Assembly (NCBI RefSeq): GCF_000308215.1
Contig: NZ_CAJE01000004.1
Location: forward strand, 103,532-167,531
DNA length: 64,000 nucleotides
DNA from: Methanomassiliicoccus luminyensis B10
GTDB lineage: Archaea; Thermoplasmatota; Thermoplasmata; Methanomassiliicoccales; Methanomassiliicoccaceae
Reading direction: 5' to 3'
A program made the position numbers and the translations under genes. Shown here piece by piece: positions 26,187-34,420 of this stretch; the first letter of the stretch is position 1, and each line of letters opens with the position of its first letter. The notes below the pieces were generated by a model. It was not told the DNA's origin. It did no database searches and saw only the letters and a list, made by a program, of their open reading frames with translations.

Positions 26187-27638
26187 ATGTTCAGCGACAT
26201 CAACGTCGCGGCCGATGTCGAGCTGGTACGCTCCCGGGTAGAGAAACATTTCAAGATCTACGAGGTCAAGGTCGGCTACTCGGCCGTCACCCTCATGGTC
26301 GATCCGTTGAACAAGGACGCCCTGGGAGCGGATTTCGAGAAGCTGCGCAAGGAGCTGAAGGCCGTACATTTCATTCCCGTGATCCACTACTCCGGCGGGG
26401 AGTATACAATCGCGGTCATCAGGAACCCCCAGTACCGCACCAGGAGCTCCTGGACCAACAAGGTCCTGCTGCTCATCACGTTCATCACCACCACCTTCGC
26501 GGGGATGATGCTGTGGTCCGACTACCAAGGCTCGGCGGCGCTGCTGAGCCTGGAAAACGTCGGGTACGGCGCGCTGTTCTTCGCCATCCCTCTGATGGCC
26601 ATCCTGGGCGTCCATGAGTATTGCCACTACTGGGCGGCCAAGAGGCACGGGGTGGACGCCTCCCTGCCGTTCTTCATACCTTCGATCCCGCCGTTCGGGA
26701 CCTTCGGGGCGTTCATATCGCTGCGCGACCCCATGCCGAACCGGAAGGCCCTCGTGGACATTGGGGCGGCGGGGCCGCTGGGCGGGCTGGCGGTAACGAT
26801 CCCCGTGGCGCTGATGGGGCTATACCTTACGGCCAACGGCCACCCCCTTTCCGGCCCCATCACCGACGGCACCATGGCCGTGGCCATCCAGCCGCTGTTC
26901 GAGCTACTGTTCCTTCTGATCCCCATACCTGAAGGCATGGCCCTCCATCCCACCGCCTTCGCCGCGTGGGTGGGCTTCCTGGTCACCGCCATCAACCTCC
27001 TGCCGGTAGGGCAGCTGGACGGCGGGCACATCGCCCGGGGCCTGCTGGGCGAGAACGCCAAGTACCTCGGGTACGTGACCTTCGGCGCCCTCATGCTGGC
27101 CGCCGCCCTCTACGGAGGGTGGCTGATGTTCGCCCTCATCGTGCTGCTGCTGGGGCTGAGGCACCCCTCCCCGCTGAACGACATCTCCAATATCAGCGGC
27201 AAGACCAAGGCGGTGGGCGCGGTTTCCATGGCGGTGCTGCTGTTCACCTTCGTGCCGCAGCCTCTGATGACCATCGCCCCGGACCACTCCTTCACCCTGG
27301 ACGCGGCGGGGGGCAATCTCGCCGCCGTTCGCGCTGACGACTATGCGTACTTCACCATGCTGGTGAACAACACCGGCAACACCGACAGCGTGGTCGAGCT
27401 GTCGCTGGAGGACCTCCCCGGCCACATGAGGGGGTATCTGTACCTGACCGGTGGAACGCAGGACGCTTCCACCGACGAACTGGAGCTGAACCTGCCCTAT
27501 GGCGGCAGCGCCTCGGTGACGGTGCGGGTGTACGTCGAGAACGCCGCCCCGGAGGGCGTGAACAATATCAAGCTGGTGGGGACCTCGGGCGGCCTGATCG
27601 AGTCACAGGAGCTGACGGTCCAGGTCATTTCTTCCTGA
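26187..27638 (+). CDS. Site-2 protease family (M50) intramembrane metalloprotease
   Basis: 483 residues. A soluble N-terminal domain (about 1-90) precedes several membrane helices. Zinc ligands are in HEYCHYW (HExxH, near residue 147) and the distal aspartate is in LLPVGQLDGGH (near 275). After the last helices (about 350) comes a roughly 120-residue outside domain of beta-rich, CARDB/NEW-like character (YFTMLVNNTGNTDSVVELSL). Such proteases cut membrane-bound regulators or clear signal peptides. The substrate is unknown. The gene overlaps the convergent tRNA methyltransferase end by 14 bp. Confidence 0.87.
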   Translation: MFSDINVAADVELVRSRVEKHFKIYEVKVGYSAVTLMVDPLNKDALGADFEKLRKELKAVHFIPVIHYSGGEYTIAVIRNPQYRTRSSWTNKVLLLITFITTTFAGMMLWSDYQGSAALLSLENVGYGALFFAIPLMAILGVHEYCHYWAAKRHGVDASLPFFIPSIPPFGTFGAFISLRDPMPNRKALVDIGAAGPLGGLAVTIPVALMGLYLTANGHPLSGPITDGTMAVAIQPLFELLFLLIPIPEGMALHPTAFAAWVGFLVTAINLLPVGQLDGGHIARGLLGENAKYLGYVTFGALMLAAALYGGWLMFALIVLLLGLRHPSPLNDISNISGKTKAVGAVSMAVLLFTFVPQPLMTIAPDHSFTLDAAGGNLAAVRADDYAYFTMLVNNTGNTDSVVELSLEDLPGHMRGYLYLTGGTQDASTDELELNLPYGGSASVTVRVYVENAAPEGVNNIKLVGTSGGLIESQELTVQVISS

Positions 27639-28629
27639 ACAGGCAATAGTGCCTGGTGAGCGAGCGGTGCACCCTCTGCAGATGCGTTCCCTCCAGCTCC
27701 AGCTCTTCCGGCGGGACGGGGCAGGGGCGGGGCAGAACGACCCCCGCTTTGCCGCCACTCTTCACCGCTCCCGAGATCGAGCGCAGCGCCCGAGGGTACA
27801 GGTCCCCGAGGGGTTCCTTCCTGGTGCTGGTGGATCTTCCGTAGGGCGGATCGGTGGCTACAGCGTCGACCTCGCCGAACATGCTCCGGACGTCCCCGAT
27901 GTCCGCCCTCTCCACCGTCTCCCATGGCAGGCCGAAGTGCCCCATGTTCTCCTTGGCCCCCTGCACCATCTCTTCCGATATGTCGGAGCCCACCGCCCGG
28001 ACGCCCATGGAGGCGGCCTCGATGAGCAGCCCCCCGGTCCCGCAGAAAGGGTCCAGGAGCCGCTCTCCCCGCTTCACCTCGGTGAGGTTGATAAGAGCGC
28101 GGGCGTACTTGGGGTGGAGGGAGATGGGCGAGAAGAACGGCCGCTCCGCCACCTTGCGCAGTTCGAAGGAGCGGCGGTCCACCACCTTTTCGGAGATGAA
28201 GAAGTGGAGGCGGTCGGAGAGGAGCACCCGGAGCTCGACATCGGGGTCGGCCAGATCGACCTTCCGCCCTTTCGCCACCAGCGCCCCCACTCTAGAGCCG
28301 AGCTTGCCGACGTCCACCTCCGGCAGGTACTCCCGGTACCTCTTGGCCCTGACCGCCACCGAGCCGTCTGGCAGCTCCAGGCGGGAAGCGAAGGGATCAA
28401 CGTCCTGCGGGGAGCAGGAGCCCAGGTACGCCCCGATGCGATGGGTCAGCGCGATCCTGGAGCCTATGGTCCCGAGCCGCTCGCCGTCGAACGAAGCGAC
28501 GATGAACCCCGGACCATCGGCGACGAGGTCACAAGCCCCGCACTCGGCGCGGCAGCAGGCCATGGCCTCGGCCTCAGGCAGGCTGGCATGTTCTCCGGAA
28601 AGTTCGAAAAAGTAGGGTTTATGGCTCAC
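27625..28629 (-). CDS. tRNA (guanine10-N2)-methyltransferase (Trm11/TrmG10 family)
   Basis: 334 residues: an N-terminal THUMP-type RNA-binding region (about 1-150) and a Rossmann methyltransferase domain with DPFCGTGGLLIEAA for S-adenosylmethionine binding and DPPYGRS as the catalytic motif of N2-guanine methylation. It is expected to dimethylate G10 in tRNA. The start is GTG at 28629, with GGAGG upstream; no nearby ATG fits. Confidence 0.85.
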   Translation of the reverse strand: MSHKPYFFELSGEHASLPEAEAMACCRAECGACDLVADGPGFIVASFDGERLGTIGSRIALTHRIGAYLGSCSPQDVDPFASRLELPDGSVAVRAKRYREYLPEVDVGKLGSRVGALVAKGRKVDLADPDVELRVLLSDRLHFFISEKVVDRRSFELRKVAERPFFSPISLHPKYARALINLTEVKRGERLLDPFCGTGGLLIEAASMGVRAVGSDISEEMVQGAKENMGHFGLPWETVERADIGDVRSMFGEVDAVATDPPYGRSTSTRKEPLGDLYPRALRSISGAVKSGGKAGVVLPRPCPVPPEELELEGTHLQRVHRSLTRHYCLFRKK

Positions 28630-28668
28630 GCCCTCCCTCCCGGGCAGGGCGCGGCCGTAGTGGTGCTC

Positions 28669-29610
28669 TCAGTCCCTGACTCCATCCTCGCCAACGGTAA
28701 TGACCGCCTCGGCCTCGGGTAGGTTGGGGGAGTCAATTAATCTTGCTATCCTCTTCCCTCCCTTGCTCTTCCTGAGGTACAGCCTGTAGGTGGCGGCATG
28801 GCCAACGATGTGGCCGCCGATGGGCCGGGTGGGATCGCCGAAGAAGGCGTCCGGCTTGGCCGAGACCTGGTTCGTGACCGCTATCACCGCGTTGTTGAGG
28901 TCGGCGAACCTGAGCAGGTCGTGCATGTGCTTGTTCAGGTTCTGCTGCCTCTCCGCCAGGGCGCCCCTGCCGACATACTCGGCACGGAAGTGGGCGGTCA
29001 GGGAATCCACGATCATCAGGCGGACGTTCATCTCATGCGCCAGCTCCTGGGCCTTCTCCACCAGCAGCATCTGGTGATGAGAGTTGAACGCCCTCGCCAC
29101 ATGGATCCTCTTGAGGACCGCCTCGGGGTCCAGGTCCAGCGCGGTGGCCATCTGGACTATCCTCTCCGGGCGGAAGGTGTTCTCGGTATCGATTATGAAC
29201 ACGTCCCCGTCGAGGCCCCCGTCCTCCACCGGACGGGTGGCGTTGACGGCCAGCTGGAAGCACATCTGGGTCTTCCCGCTCCCGAACTCGCCGAAGAACT
29301 CGGCGATGGCCTGGGTCTCCAAGCCTCCCCCCATGAGCTCATCGAAAGCCTTCGAGCAGGAGGTGAGCTTGTGGATGTTCTTCCTTCTTTCAAGTATCAG
29401 GTCTCCCGTCTCGAACCCCCCGACGTCGGCGGCCTGTTTTGCCGCCGAGATGATCTTCACCGCGGTGCTCTCCCCGATCTCCGCCACTTCCGCGAGGACT
29501 TTGGGGGACTCTACCGCGATCGCCATCAGGTCGACATAGCCGGCATCACGCAGCTTCTCTGCAGTTGCGGGTCCAACACCAGGCAACTCTTCTATGCTGT
29601 TTCCGGGCAT
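28669..29610 (-). CDS. radA: DNA repair and recombination protein RadA
   Basis: Archaeal RecA/Rad51 recombinase for homologous recombination. 313 residues: N-terminal helix-hairpin-helix region ([16 protein letters not shown]), Walker [10 protein letters not shown] near residue 107, Walker B region LMIVDSL, and L2/ATP-cap [12 protein letters not shown] with [12 protein letters not shown]. No intein is inserted at the Walker motif. A TATA box lies upstream at 29644-29651. Confidence 0.97.
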   Translation of the reverse strand: MPGNSIEELPGVGPATAEKLRDAGYVDLMAIAVESPKVLAEVAEIGESTAVKIISAAKQAADVGGFETGDLILERRKNIHKLTSCSKAFDELMGGGLETQAIAEFFGEFGSGKTQMCFQLAVNATRPVEDGGLDGDVFIIDTENTFRPERIVQMATALDLDPEAVLKRIHVARAFNSHHQMLLVEKAQELAHEMNVRLMIVDSLTAHFRAEYVGRGALAERQQNLNKHMHDLLRFADLNNAVIAVTNQVSAKPDAFFGDPTRPIGGHIVGHAATYRLYLRKSKGGKRIARLIDSPNLPEAEAVITVGEDGVRD

Positions 29611-29643
29611 TTATGCACCTTCCCTCTCACGAACCTCATATAA

Positions 29644-29651
29644 CTATAAAA
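29644..29651 (-). promoter_or_regulatory. TATA box for radA
   Basis: TTTTATAG on the minus strand, about 38 bp from the radA start, predicts a leader of about 12 nt. Confidence 0.5.
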
Positions 29652-29813
29652 GGGCCCTCCCGGGTGATTGAAAGTACCCACTACAGTTAGCTAGCCAGCA
29701 TGTCGGCGACCGGCCGAAAAGCGACCTCCCGGAGCGCCCCTCCCGCGCCGCCGGGCCCCGCTCCCCAATGGTCTTCCAGAAAGTTTATTAGCCGATTGTC
29801 TTTAGGGAGCCCC

Positions 29814-30182
29814 ATGGCTAAGAAGCGGAGAAAGGGCGAGAAGGAGGACACCTATGAATGGGTGCCTCCAGAGTTCGATGAGAAGGCCTTTCTCGAGAAG
29901 GATATCGTGATAACGAAGGCCATGATGCTCACGGCCGGACTGGCCATAGTGTTCGGCGCGCTGGCGTTCCTGGCGGGGGCCGCGGTCAGCAATATCCTTG
30001 GCTTCTTAGTGTACATCGTGGGGGCGTACGTCGTCATGAAGGGGCTGCCCAAGCTTCGCATCCTCCAGTTCGCCAAGAAGGAGGACTCCGACAGGAACTC
30101 CATGCTCGGGAACATAGCGCTGTACATGCTGCTCTCGCTGGGCGTGTGGATCCTCCTCATGAACCCGCCTTTCTCCGCCTGA
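29814..30182 (+). CDS. Small three-helix membrane protein, function unknown
   Basis: 122 residues. A short basic start (MAKKRRKGEKED) and about 30 soluble residues precede helices at about 38-58, 60-77 and 100-117, separated by a charged loop. I do not recognise a named family. The ATG at 29814 follows a TATA-like AAGTTTATTAG near 29785. It lies between radA (divergent) and cca (convergent). Confidence 0.65.
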   Translation: MAKKRRKGEKEDTYEWVPPEFDEKAFLEKDIVITKAMMLTAGLAIVFGALAFLAGAAVSNILGFLVYIVGAYVVMKGLPKLRILQFAKKEDSDRNSMLGNIALYMLLSLGVWILLMNPPFSA

Positions 30183-30193
30183 AAGGCCAAACC

Positions 30194-31522
30194 TCAAACT
30201 TCCCAGTTCTTCCTTTTATCCAGCAATAACGACAGGGCCGCGCGGTTCCTCTCGCTGATCGCCATTTCGCCGGTCTCCACTCTCAACCCCTTGAGGTCCC
30301 TGAGATCGCTCCCCAGCCCCGCCGAGGAGAACTTCGCCTCGATCAGGCTTTTGGGCCCGGTATGCTCTCGCCTCACCATCACCGACCAGTGCCCGTTCTC
30401 CAGGAACGGCTCGCTCAGTCCGGCGCCCTTCCACTTCTCCAGGAAGGAGGAGGCGTTGTCTATCCACGCCGGGGGGCCATTGTGCCTCGCCGCCCGGGGG
30501 AGCGTGAGCGACCTCAGCTCGATCACGAACCTGATGCGGTCGCCGATGTGGAACGTCTTGTCCAGCACCGTGAAGTCGTAGCTGGCCAGCAGGGCCGCCA
30601 GCCCGTCCAGGGACTTCCTCGCCTGGGGATAGAGGTTATCGTCGATGAGGTCCGGCCGGTCCAGCTCTACCACTACCATCCCGGTGCCCCTCTCGGCCAC
30701 GGCCTTCCTGATGTCCTCCACGGAGAGCGGCTCCCTCGGCGAGGGGAAGAAGAAGCGCTCCGACGGCGCCTTGAGGTATTCCCTGGCGGCATGGATGAAC
30801 AGGGCGAAGCTGTTCGCCGACAGCGCCGACGCCACATTGCGGCCCCTGTCCACCGGGTCGTAGAACACCAGGGGGTCCTGGAACCTCTTTCCCTGGTCTT
30901 CCTCCAGGCCCAGGGTGACGCCCTTCTTCCACTCGGAGGCGTGCTCCAGCACCGCCCGGAAGGAGCCGTACTTCATTACCAGGATCTCCAGGAGGTAGCC
31001 TGAGAAGCCCTGGACCCGCGCCTCCGCGCCGTAGACCCCCACTCCCTTGGCGAAGCGCTTCAGCAGCCTCACCTCCCCCTTTTGCCCCTCCCCAAGGTGC
31101 GACTGCACGTAACGCGTATGGAACGGCGTCCGGTCCACCGCCGAGCGCAGGCACTGGGGGTCCTTTATATGATAGCAGGGGACGAGGTCGACCTCCAGGC
31201 CTTCCCATTCTCCGTGGATGTATGGGTGCTCGGCATATCTCTCCTCCACCTTGGTCAGGGTCCTCCTCCCGATGTCCAGGCCGGTCTTCTCCAGCTTGTT
31301 CCTGGATATCAGCTCGGGGAACAGCACGAAAACGTCGATGTCCGGGTCGTTCAGGTAGGTGTCCTTGGCCACCGAGCCCACCAGCATGACCTCCAGGCCA
31401 AGATCGCGGGCATCGGCTTCCTTTCTGACGGTCTCGAGCAGGCTCCGGACGGTCCGCTGTATCGCATCCCGTCTCTCCGCGGTAGGGGAGACCTTCCCGA
31501 GGACCTCTTGTTCGACCTGCAT
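30194..31522 (-). CDS. cca: CCA tRNA nucleotidyltransferase (archaeal class I)
   Basis: Adds or repairs the 3'-CCA of tRNA. 442 residues, normal for the archaeal class. The nucleotidyltransferase motif GSVAKDTYLNDPDIDVFVLF holds the catalytic Asp pair, and a third carboxylate lies in LEVDLVPCYHI. RNA-binding head, body and tail domains follow. The ATG at 31522 (MQVEQEVLGK) is preferred; the frame extends 20 residues upstream without a better signal. Confidence 0.94.
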   Translation of the reverse strand: MQVEQEVLGKVSPTAERRDAIQRTVRSLLETVRKEADARDLGLEVMLVGSVAKDTYLNDPDIDVFVLFPELISRNKLEKTGLDIGRRTLTKVEERYAEHPYIHGEWEGLEVDLVPCYHIKDPQCLRSAVDRTPFHTRYVQSHLGEGQKGEVRLLKRFAKGVGVYGAEARVQGFSGYLLEILVMKYGSFRAVLEHASEWKKGVTLGLEEDQGKRFQDPLVFYDPVDRGRNVASALSANSFALFIHAAREYLKAPSERFFFPSPREPLSVEDIRKAVAERGTGMVVVELDRPDLIDDNLYPQARKSLDGLAALLASYDFTVLDKTFHIGDRIRFVIELRSLTLPRAARHNGPPAWIDNASSFLEKWKGAGLSEPFLENGHWSVMVRREHTGPKSLIEAKFSSAGLGSDLRDLKGLRVETGEMAISERNRAALSLLLDKRKNWEV

Positions 31523-31588
31523 CGCGTGGGCATGAGCAGAAGGTAACAAAAGGCTTCCCCCCGGACCTAGGCCTCGCCGCAAATATCT

Positions 31589-31660
31589 GGTCGGTGCCTA
31601 AGGCCGGTGTGGTGGGGATTCAGAAAAACTTTGCTTAGGAGGAAAGTTGAGCCACCGACC
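31589..31660. ncRNA. Candidate structured element with nested inverted repeats
   Basis: GGTCGGTG (31589-31596) is perfectly complementary to CACCGACC (31653-31660). Directly inside, CCTAAG (31597-31602) pairs with CTTAGG (31634-31639), leaving a 13-nt bulge on one side. An alternative hairpin AACTTT/AAAGTT is possible within. It lies outside any gene, upstream of mtaC and cca. It matches no RNA family I can name. Confidence 0.3.
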
Positions 31661-31999
31661 TCAGACACCGCAACGAACTACCCAAAGTCAGTTATATCAA
31701 CATTATCGGAAATCATAGCGGTCATTGCGGACGATGCTGAGAAATCATCGGCCCGAGCGCTCATATCTGGGCGGTACCTTTGGATGCACGGAAGGCGGCC
31801 GAGATCGAGGCATGCGATTTTTCGGGCCTCGAGACCATCCATTTTCGAAACGCCCTTCATATCTGACGAACGTTAGTCGTCGGGGCCGATATGGGCCGGA
31901 TGTGGTCCATGCACCCATGGCCAAGATCGTTCGGGCCGAAAGCGAACGCTTTCCGAGCACGGGGCGGCGCTGATATCGCTACCATCTTAGAGTACTTAC

Positions 32000-32007
32000 T
32001 TATATTT
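32000..32007 (+). promoter_or_regulatory. TATA box for mtaCB
   Basis: TTATATTT predicts transcription from about 32029, giving a leader of about 55 nt before the mtaC ATG. Confidence 0.5.
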
Positions 32008-32028
32008 CATACGGAGCTTTCAGCTGGA

Positions 32029-32079
32029 GAGCATTTCCTCAGGTGCTCTTCGCCCTGTTGGAGGACAGGGGCTGAGGTG
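32029..32079 (+). promoter_or_regulatory. mtaC leader with two hairpins and ribosome-binding site
   Basis: GAGCA/TGCTC (32029-32048) and CCCTGT/ACAGGG (32053-32070) can form consecutive stems. The loop of the second carries GGAGG. The likely true ribosome-binding site GAGGTG (32074-32079) lies 5 nt before the ATG. The layout could allow translational control. Confidence 0.4.
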
Positions 32080-32084
32080 CGAAC

Positions 32085-32876
32085 ATGATAGATCTGAAGA
32101 GTGTAAACTACGACCGGGTCCTCAGGCGCTATGATATCCAGATGGAATCGAGGGAGACCCCGGAAGAGCTGGCGGGACGGATGGTCCCGAAAGACCCGCT
32201 TCTCAAGAAGATAGCGGAGGACGTTGTGTTCATGCGCTACAAGAACATAGGCGAGGACGTTACCGCCGCCTTCAAGATATTCAGCCCCGAGGAGGTCATA
32301 GAGCAGGGTCTCATCAAAGGAATGGACGTCGTCGGCGAGCTGTACGGGCGTGGCATCTACTACCTGCCACATGTCATGGTGGCCGCCGATGCCATGGATA
32401 AGGGCGTAAAGATATGCGAGTCCAAGATGACCGGCGCCCGCGAGGGCAGGGGCAAGATCGTCATGCACGTTGCCGAGGGCGACCCCCACGACATCGGCAA
32501 GAACATCGCTGCCGTCCTGCTGAAGTCCAACGGCTACGCCGTGGTGGACATGGGAAGGGACGTCGCCGTGGTCGACGTCATCGACACGGTGGAGAGGGAG
32601 AAGCCCAACGTGGTCACCGGCACCGCCCTGATGACCACCACCATGTCCGCGTTCCCCCGGGTCGCGGAGAAGTTGCAGGAGAAAGGCATCAACATCCCCT
32701 TCGTCTGCGCCGGCGGCGCGGTGAACAGAGCGTACGTGGAATCGTACCCCTTGGGGGTCTACGCCAGCAAGGCCATAATGGGACCCGCCCTGGCCAACAA
32801 GGCCATGGAGGGCTGGGATTGGAGGAAGCTCAGGGACAACTGGGACGCCATCACCGGCGGCGCGGGGGCGAAGTAA
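32085..32876 (+). CDS. mtaC: Methanol corrinoid protein
   Basis: Corrinoid carrier of 263 residues that receives the methyl group from methanol. A helical cap domain (about 35-125) precedes the B12-binding Rossmann-like domain with EGDPHDIGKN, where the His gives the lower cobalt ligand (DxHxxG), followed by GTALMTTTMSAFP and the CAGGAVN loop. The methyl-Co(III) form is demethylated by an MtaA-type transferase to coenzyme M; mtaA is not in the window. It is followed by mtaB 12 bp later. Oxidised cobalt would be reactivated by RamA, encoded convergently. Confidence 0.96.
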   Translation: MIDLKSVNYDRVLRRYDIQMESRETPEELAGRMVPKDPLLKKIAEDVVFMRYKNIGEDVTAAFKIFSPEEVIEQGLIKGMDVVGELYGRGIYYLPHVMVAADAMDKGVKICESKMTGAREGRGKIVMHVAEGDPHDIGKNIAAVLLKSNGYAVVDMGRDVAVVDVIDTVEREKPNVVTGTALMTTTMSAFPRVAEKLQEKGINIPFVCAGGAVNRAYVESYPLGVYASKAIMGPALANKAMEGWDWRKLRDNWDAITGGAGAK

Positions 32877-32888
32877 GGAGGCATGGGA

Positions 32889-34292
32889 ATGGCGATCAGA
32901 AGATACACCAAGATGGAGTACAGCGCCCCGGACGACATGGTCTTCGGGGAGGCGAGATTCCCCGTGTCCTACGGGCTCGGGCAGACCATCGGCGCGGGAG
33001 TGGTGGTCCCGGAGATTAACTTCGCCCCACGGCCGGGCGCCGAGAAGAGCCCCGAGACCCTGAGGCGGGAGTATGTGGACTACATCACCAAGGACATTCT
33101 CGACCGCGCCATCACCCTGGGGTTCCCGGCGGTGCAGCTGGAGAACGAGCACATATTCCAGATGGTCAACGAGCCGGAGAAGTTCGCCAAGCCCGTGGTG
33201 GCCGGACAGAAGGAGATGATGCAGAAGTACCACGACGAGTACGGCATCGCCCTGTCCATCCGCCATACCCTGGCGGACCCCCGGTTGGCCGAGGAGGGCT
33301 TGAGGCCTGGAATGGACAAGAAGCACAACTATCCCGAGAAGACCATCGAGTCGATCGAGATCGCCGCCGCCAACGGCGCCGACCTGCTGTCCATCGAGTC
33401 CATGGGCGGGAAGGAGGTGGCCGACCATTCGGTGCTGCGGCAGGACATCCGCGGATGGCTGTTCGGCATAGGCTACCTCGGCTCCATCGATATGGAATGG
33501 CTGTGGCCGCAGATCGTCGACATCGCCAAGAAGAGCAAGGTCAAGGCGGGCGGCGACACCAACTGCGCCGGGGCCAACACCTCCATGTTCATGGCCGGCG
33601 GGTACCTGGACAAGGATATCCCCAGGACCTTCTCCGCTGTGACCCGCGCCATCGCCTCGGCGAGGACGCTGGTGGCCTGGGAGTGCGGCGCCACCGGTCC
33701 GGACAAGGACTGCGGCTACGAGGGCCCCATCGTCAAGGCCATCGCCGGCAAGCCCACCGCCCAGGAGGGGAAGAACTCCCAGTGCGCCCACGCCGACATG
33801 ATGGGCAACCTCATCGCCCAGGTGTGCGACCTGTGGTCCAACGAGTCGGTAGAGTACCACCCCGAGTTCGGCGGCTCGTCCGTCCAGTGCTGGCTCGGTT
33901 CGATCGGCTACGAGTGCGCGCTCATGAACACCGCCAAGCAGCTGAAGCAGGACAAGCTCCTGCGCGACCTGTACATGGCCACCGACCGGTTCCGCTGCCC
34001 CGAGGCCCATATACTCGCCTACGACAACGCCTACCGCATCGGCCAGGCCATCGTGGAGTATGGCAGCAACATCTACCTGAGGTCCAAGGCCGCCGGCATG
34101 ACCGCCGCCAAGATCATCGAGGAATCGAACAAGATCGGCATGCTCAAGTTGTCCAAGCACGAGAGCGACATGCTCAGGAAGATAATCACCGACCTGAGCG
34201 CGCTGCCGGACGAGGAGGGCAGGTTCGTAGATCAGTGCCTCAGGGCCTACAAGGACATCCCCCTGTTCAGCCCCAAGAACTACGAGATGTGA
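32889..34292 (+). CDS. mtaB: Methanol:corrinoid methyltransferase
   Basis: Zinc enzyme of 467 residues that cleaves the C-O bond of methanol and methylates the cobalt of MtaC. The TIM barrel carries the zinc-ligand region GGDTNCAGANTSMF and the second Cys in AWECGATGPDKDCGYEGP, matching the two ligand cysteines of Methanosarcina MtaB. The ATG at 32889 is chosen because AAGGAGG (32875-32881) lies 7 nt upstream; the ATG at 32883 would be only 1 nt from it. The order mtaC-mtaB is as in Methanosarcina operons. Confidence 0.96.
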   Translation: MAIRRYTKMEYSAPDDMVFGEARFPVSYGLGQTIGAGVVVPEINFAPRPGAEKSPETLRREYVDYITKDILDRAITLGFPAVQLENEHIFQMVNEPEKFAKPVVAGQKEMMQKYHDEYGIALSIRHTLADPRLAEEGLRPGMDKKHNYPEKTIESIEIAAANGADLLSIESMGGKEVADHSVLRQDIRGWLFGIGYLGSIDMEWLWPQIVDIAKKSKVKAGGDTNCAGANTSMFMAGGYLDKDIPRTFSAVTRAIASARTLVAWECGATGPDKDCGYEGPIVKAIAGKPTAQEGKNSQCAHADMMGNLIAQVCDLWSNESVEYHPEFGGSSVQCWLGSIGYECALMNTAKQLKQDKLLRDLYMATDRFRCPEAHILAYDNAYRIGQAIVEYGSNIYLRSKAAGMTAAKIIEESNKIGMLKLSKHESDMLRKIITDLSALPDEEGRFVDQCLRAYKDIPLFSPKNYEM

Positions 34293-34373
34293 GCTCGGGA
34301 GCGATCATCTCCTCCTTCATCACGGGATCGACCGATCTTTCGAGATAGGCGGGAGATCTCGCTCTGAGGAGTT

Positions 34374-34407
34374 GAAAAAAATGAGGGCGGGGGCCCCGCG
34401 GGGCCTG
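34374..34407 (-). terminator. Hairpin and T-run after the ramA operon
   Basis: On the minus strand the palindrome GGCCCCGCGGGGCC (34392-34405) is followed by a run of seven T (34375-34381), just past the ramA stop. It resembles an intrinsic terminator. Confidence 0.5.
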
Positions 34408-34420
34408 CGCTCCGTCGCCC

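Larger units (their letters stand above)
31523..32084. other. Divergent intergenic region between cca and mtaC
   Basis: No gene is supported in these 560 bases. They hold, from left to right: a minus-strand TATA-like AGATATTTGC near 31580 that may serve cca, an extended inverted-repeat element (31589-31660), about 330 unremarkable bases (31665-31990) of mixed composition, the mtaC TATA box near 32003 and a hairpin-rich mtaC leader. Confidence 0.5.

Noticed and set aside
32007..34160. Very long open frame on the minus strand opposite mtaC and mtaB
   Set aside because: It is the antisense shadow of two well-supported methanol methyltransferase genes in GC-rich DNA; low-complexity Gly/His/Val composition and no family match.
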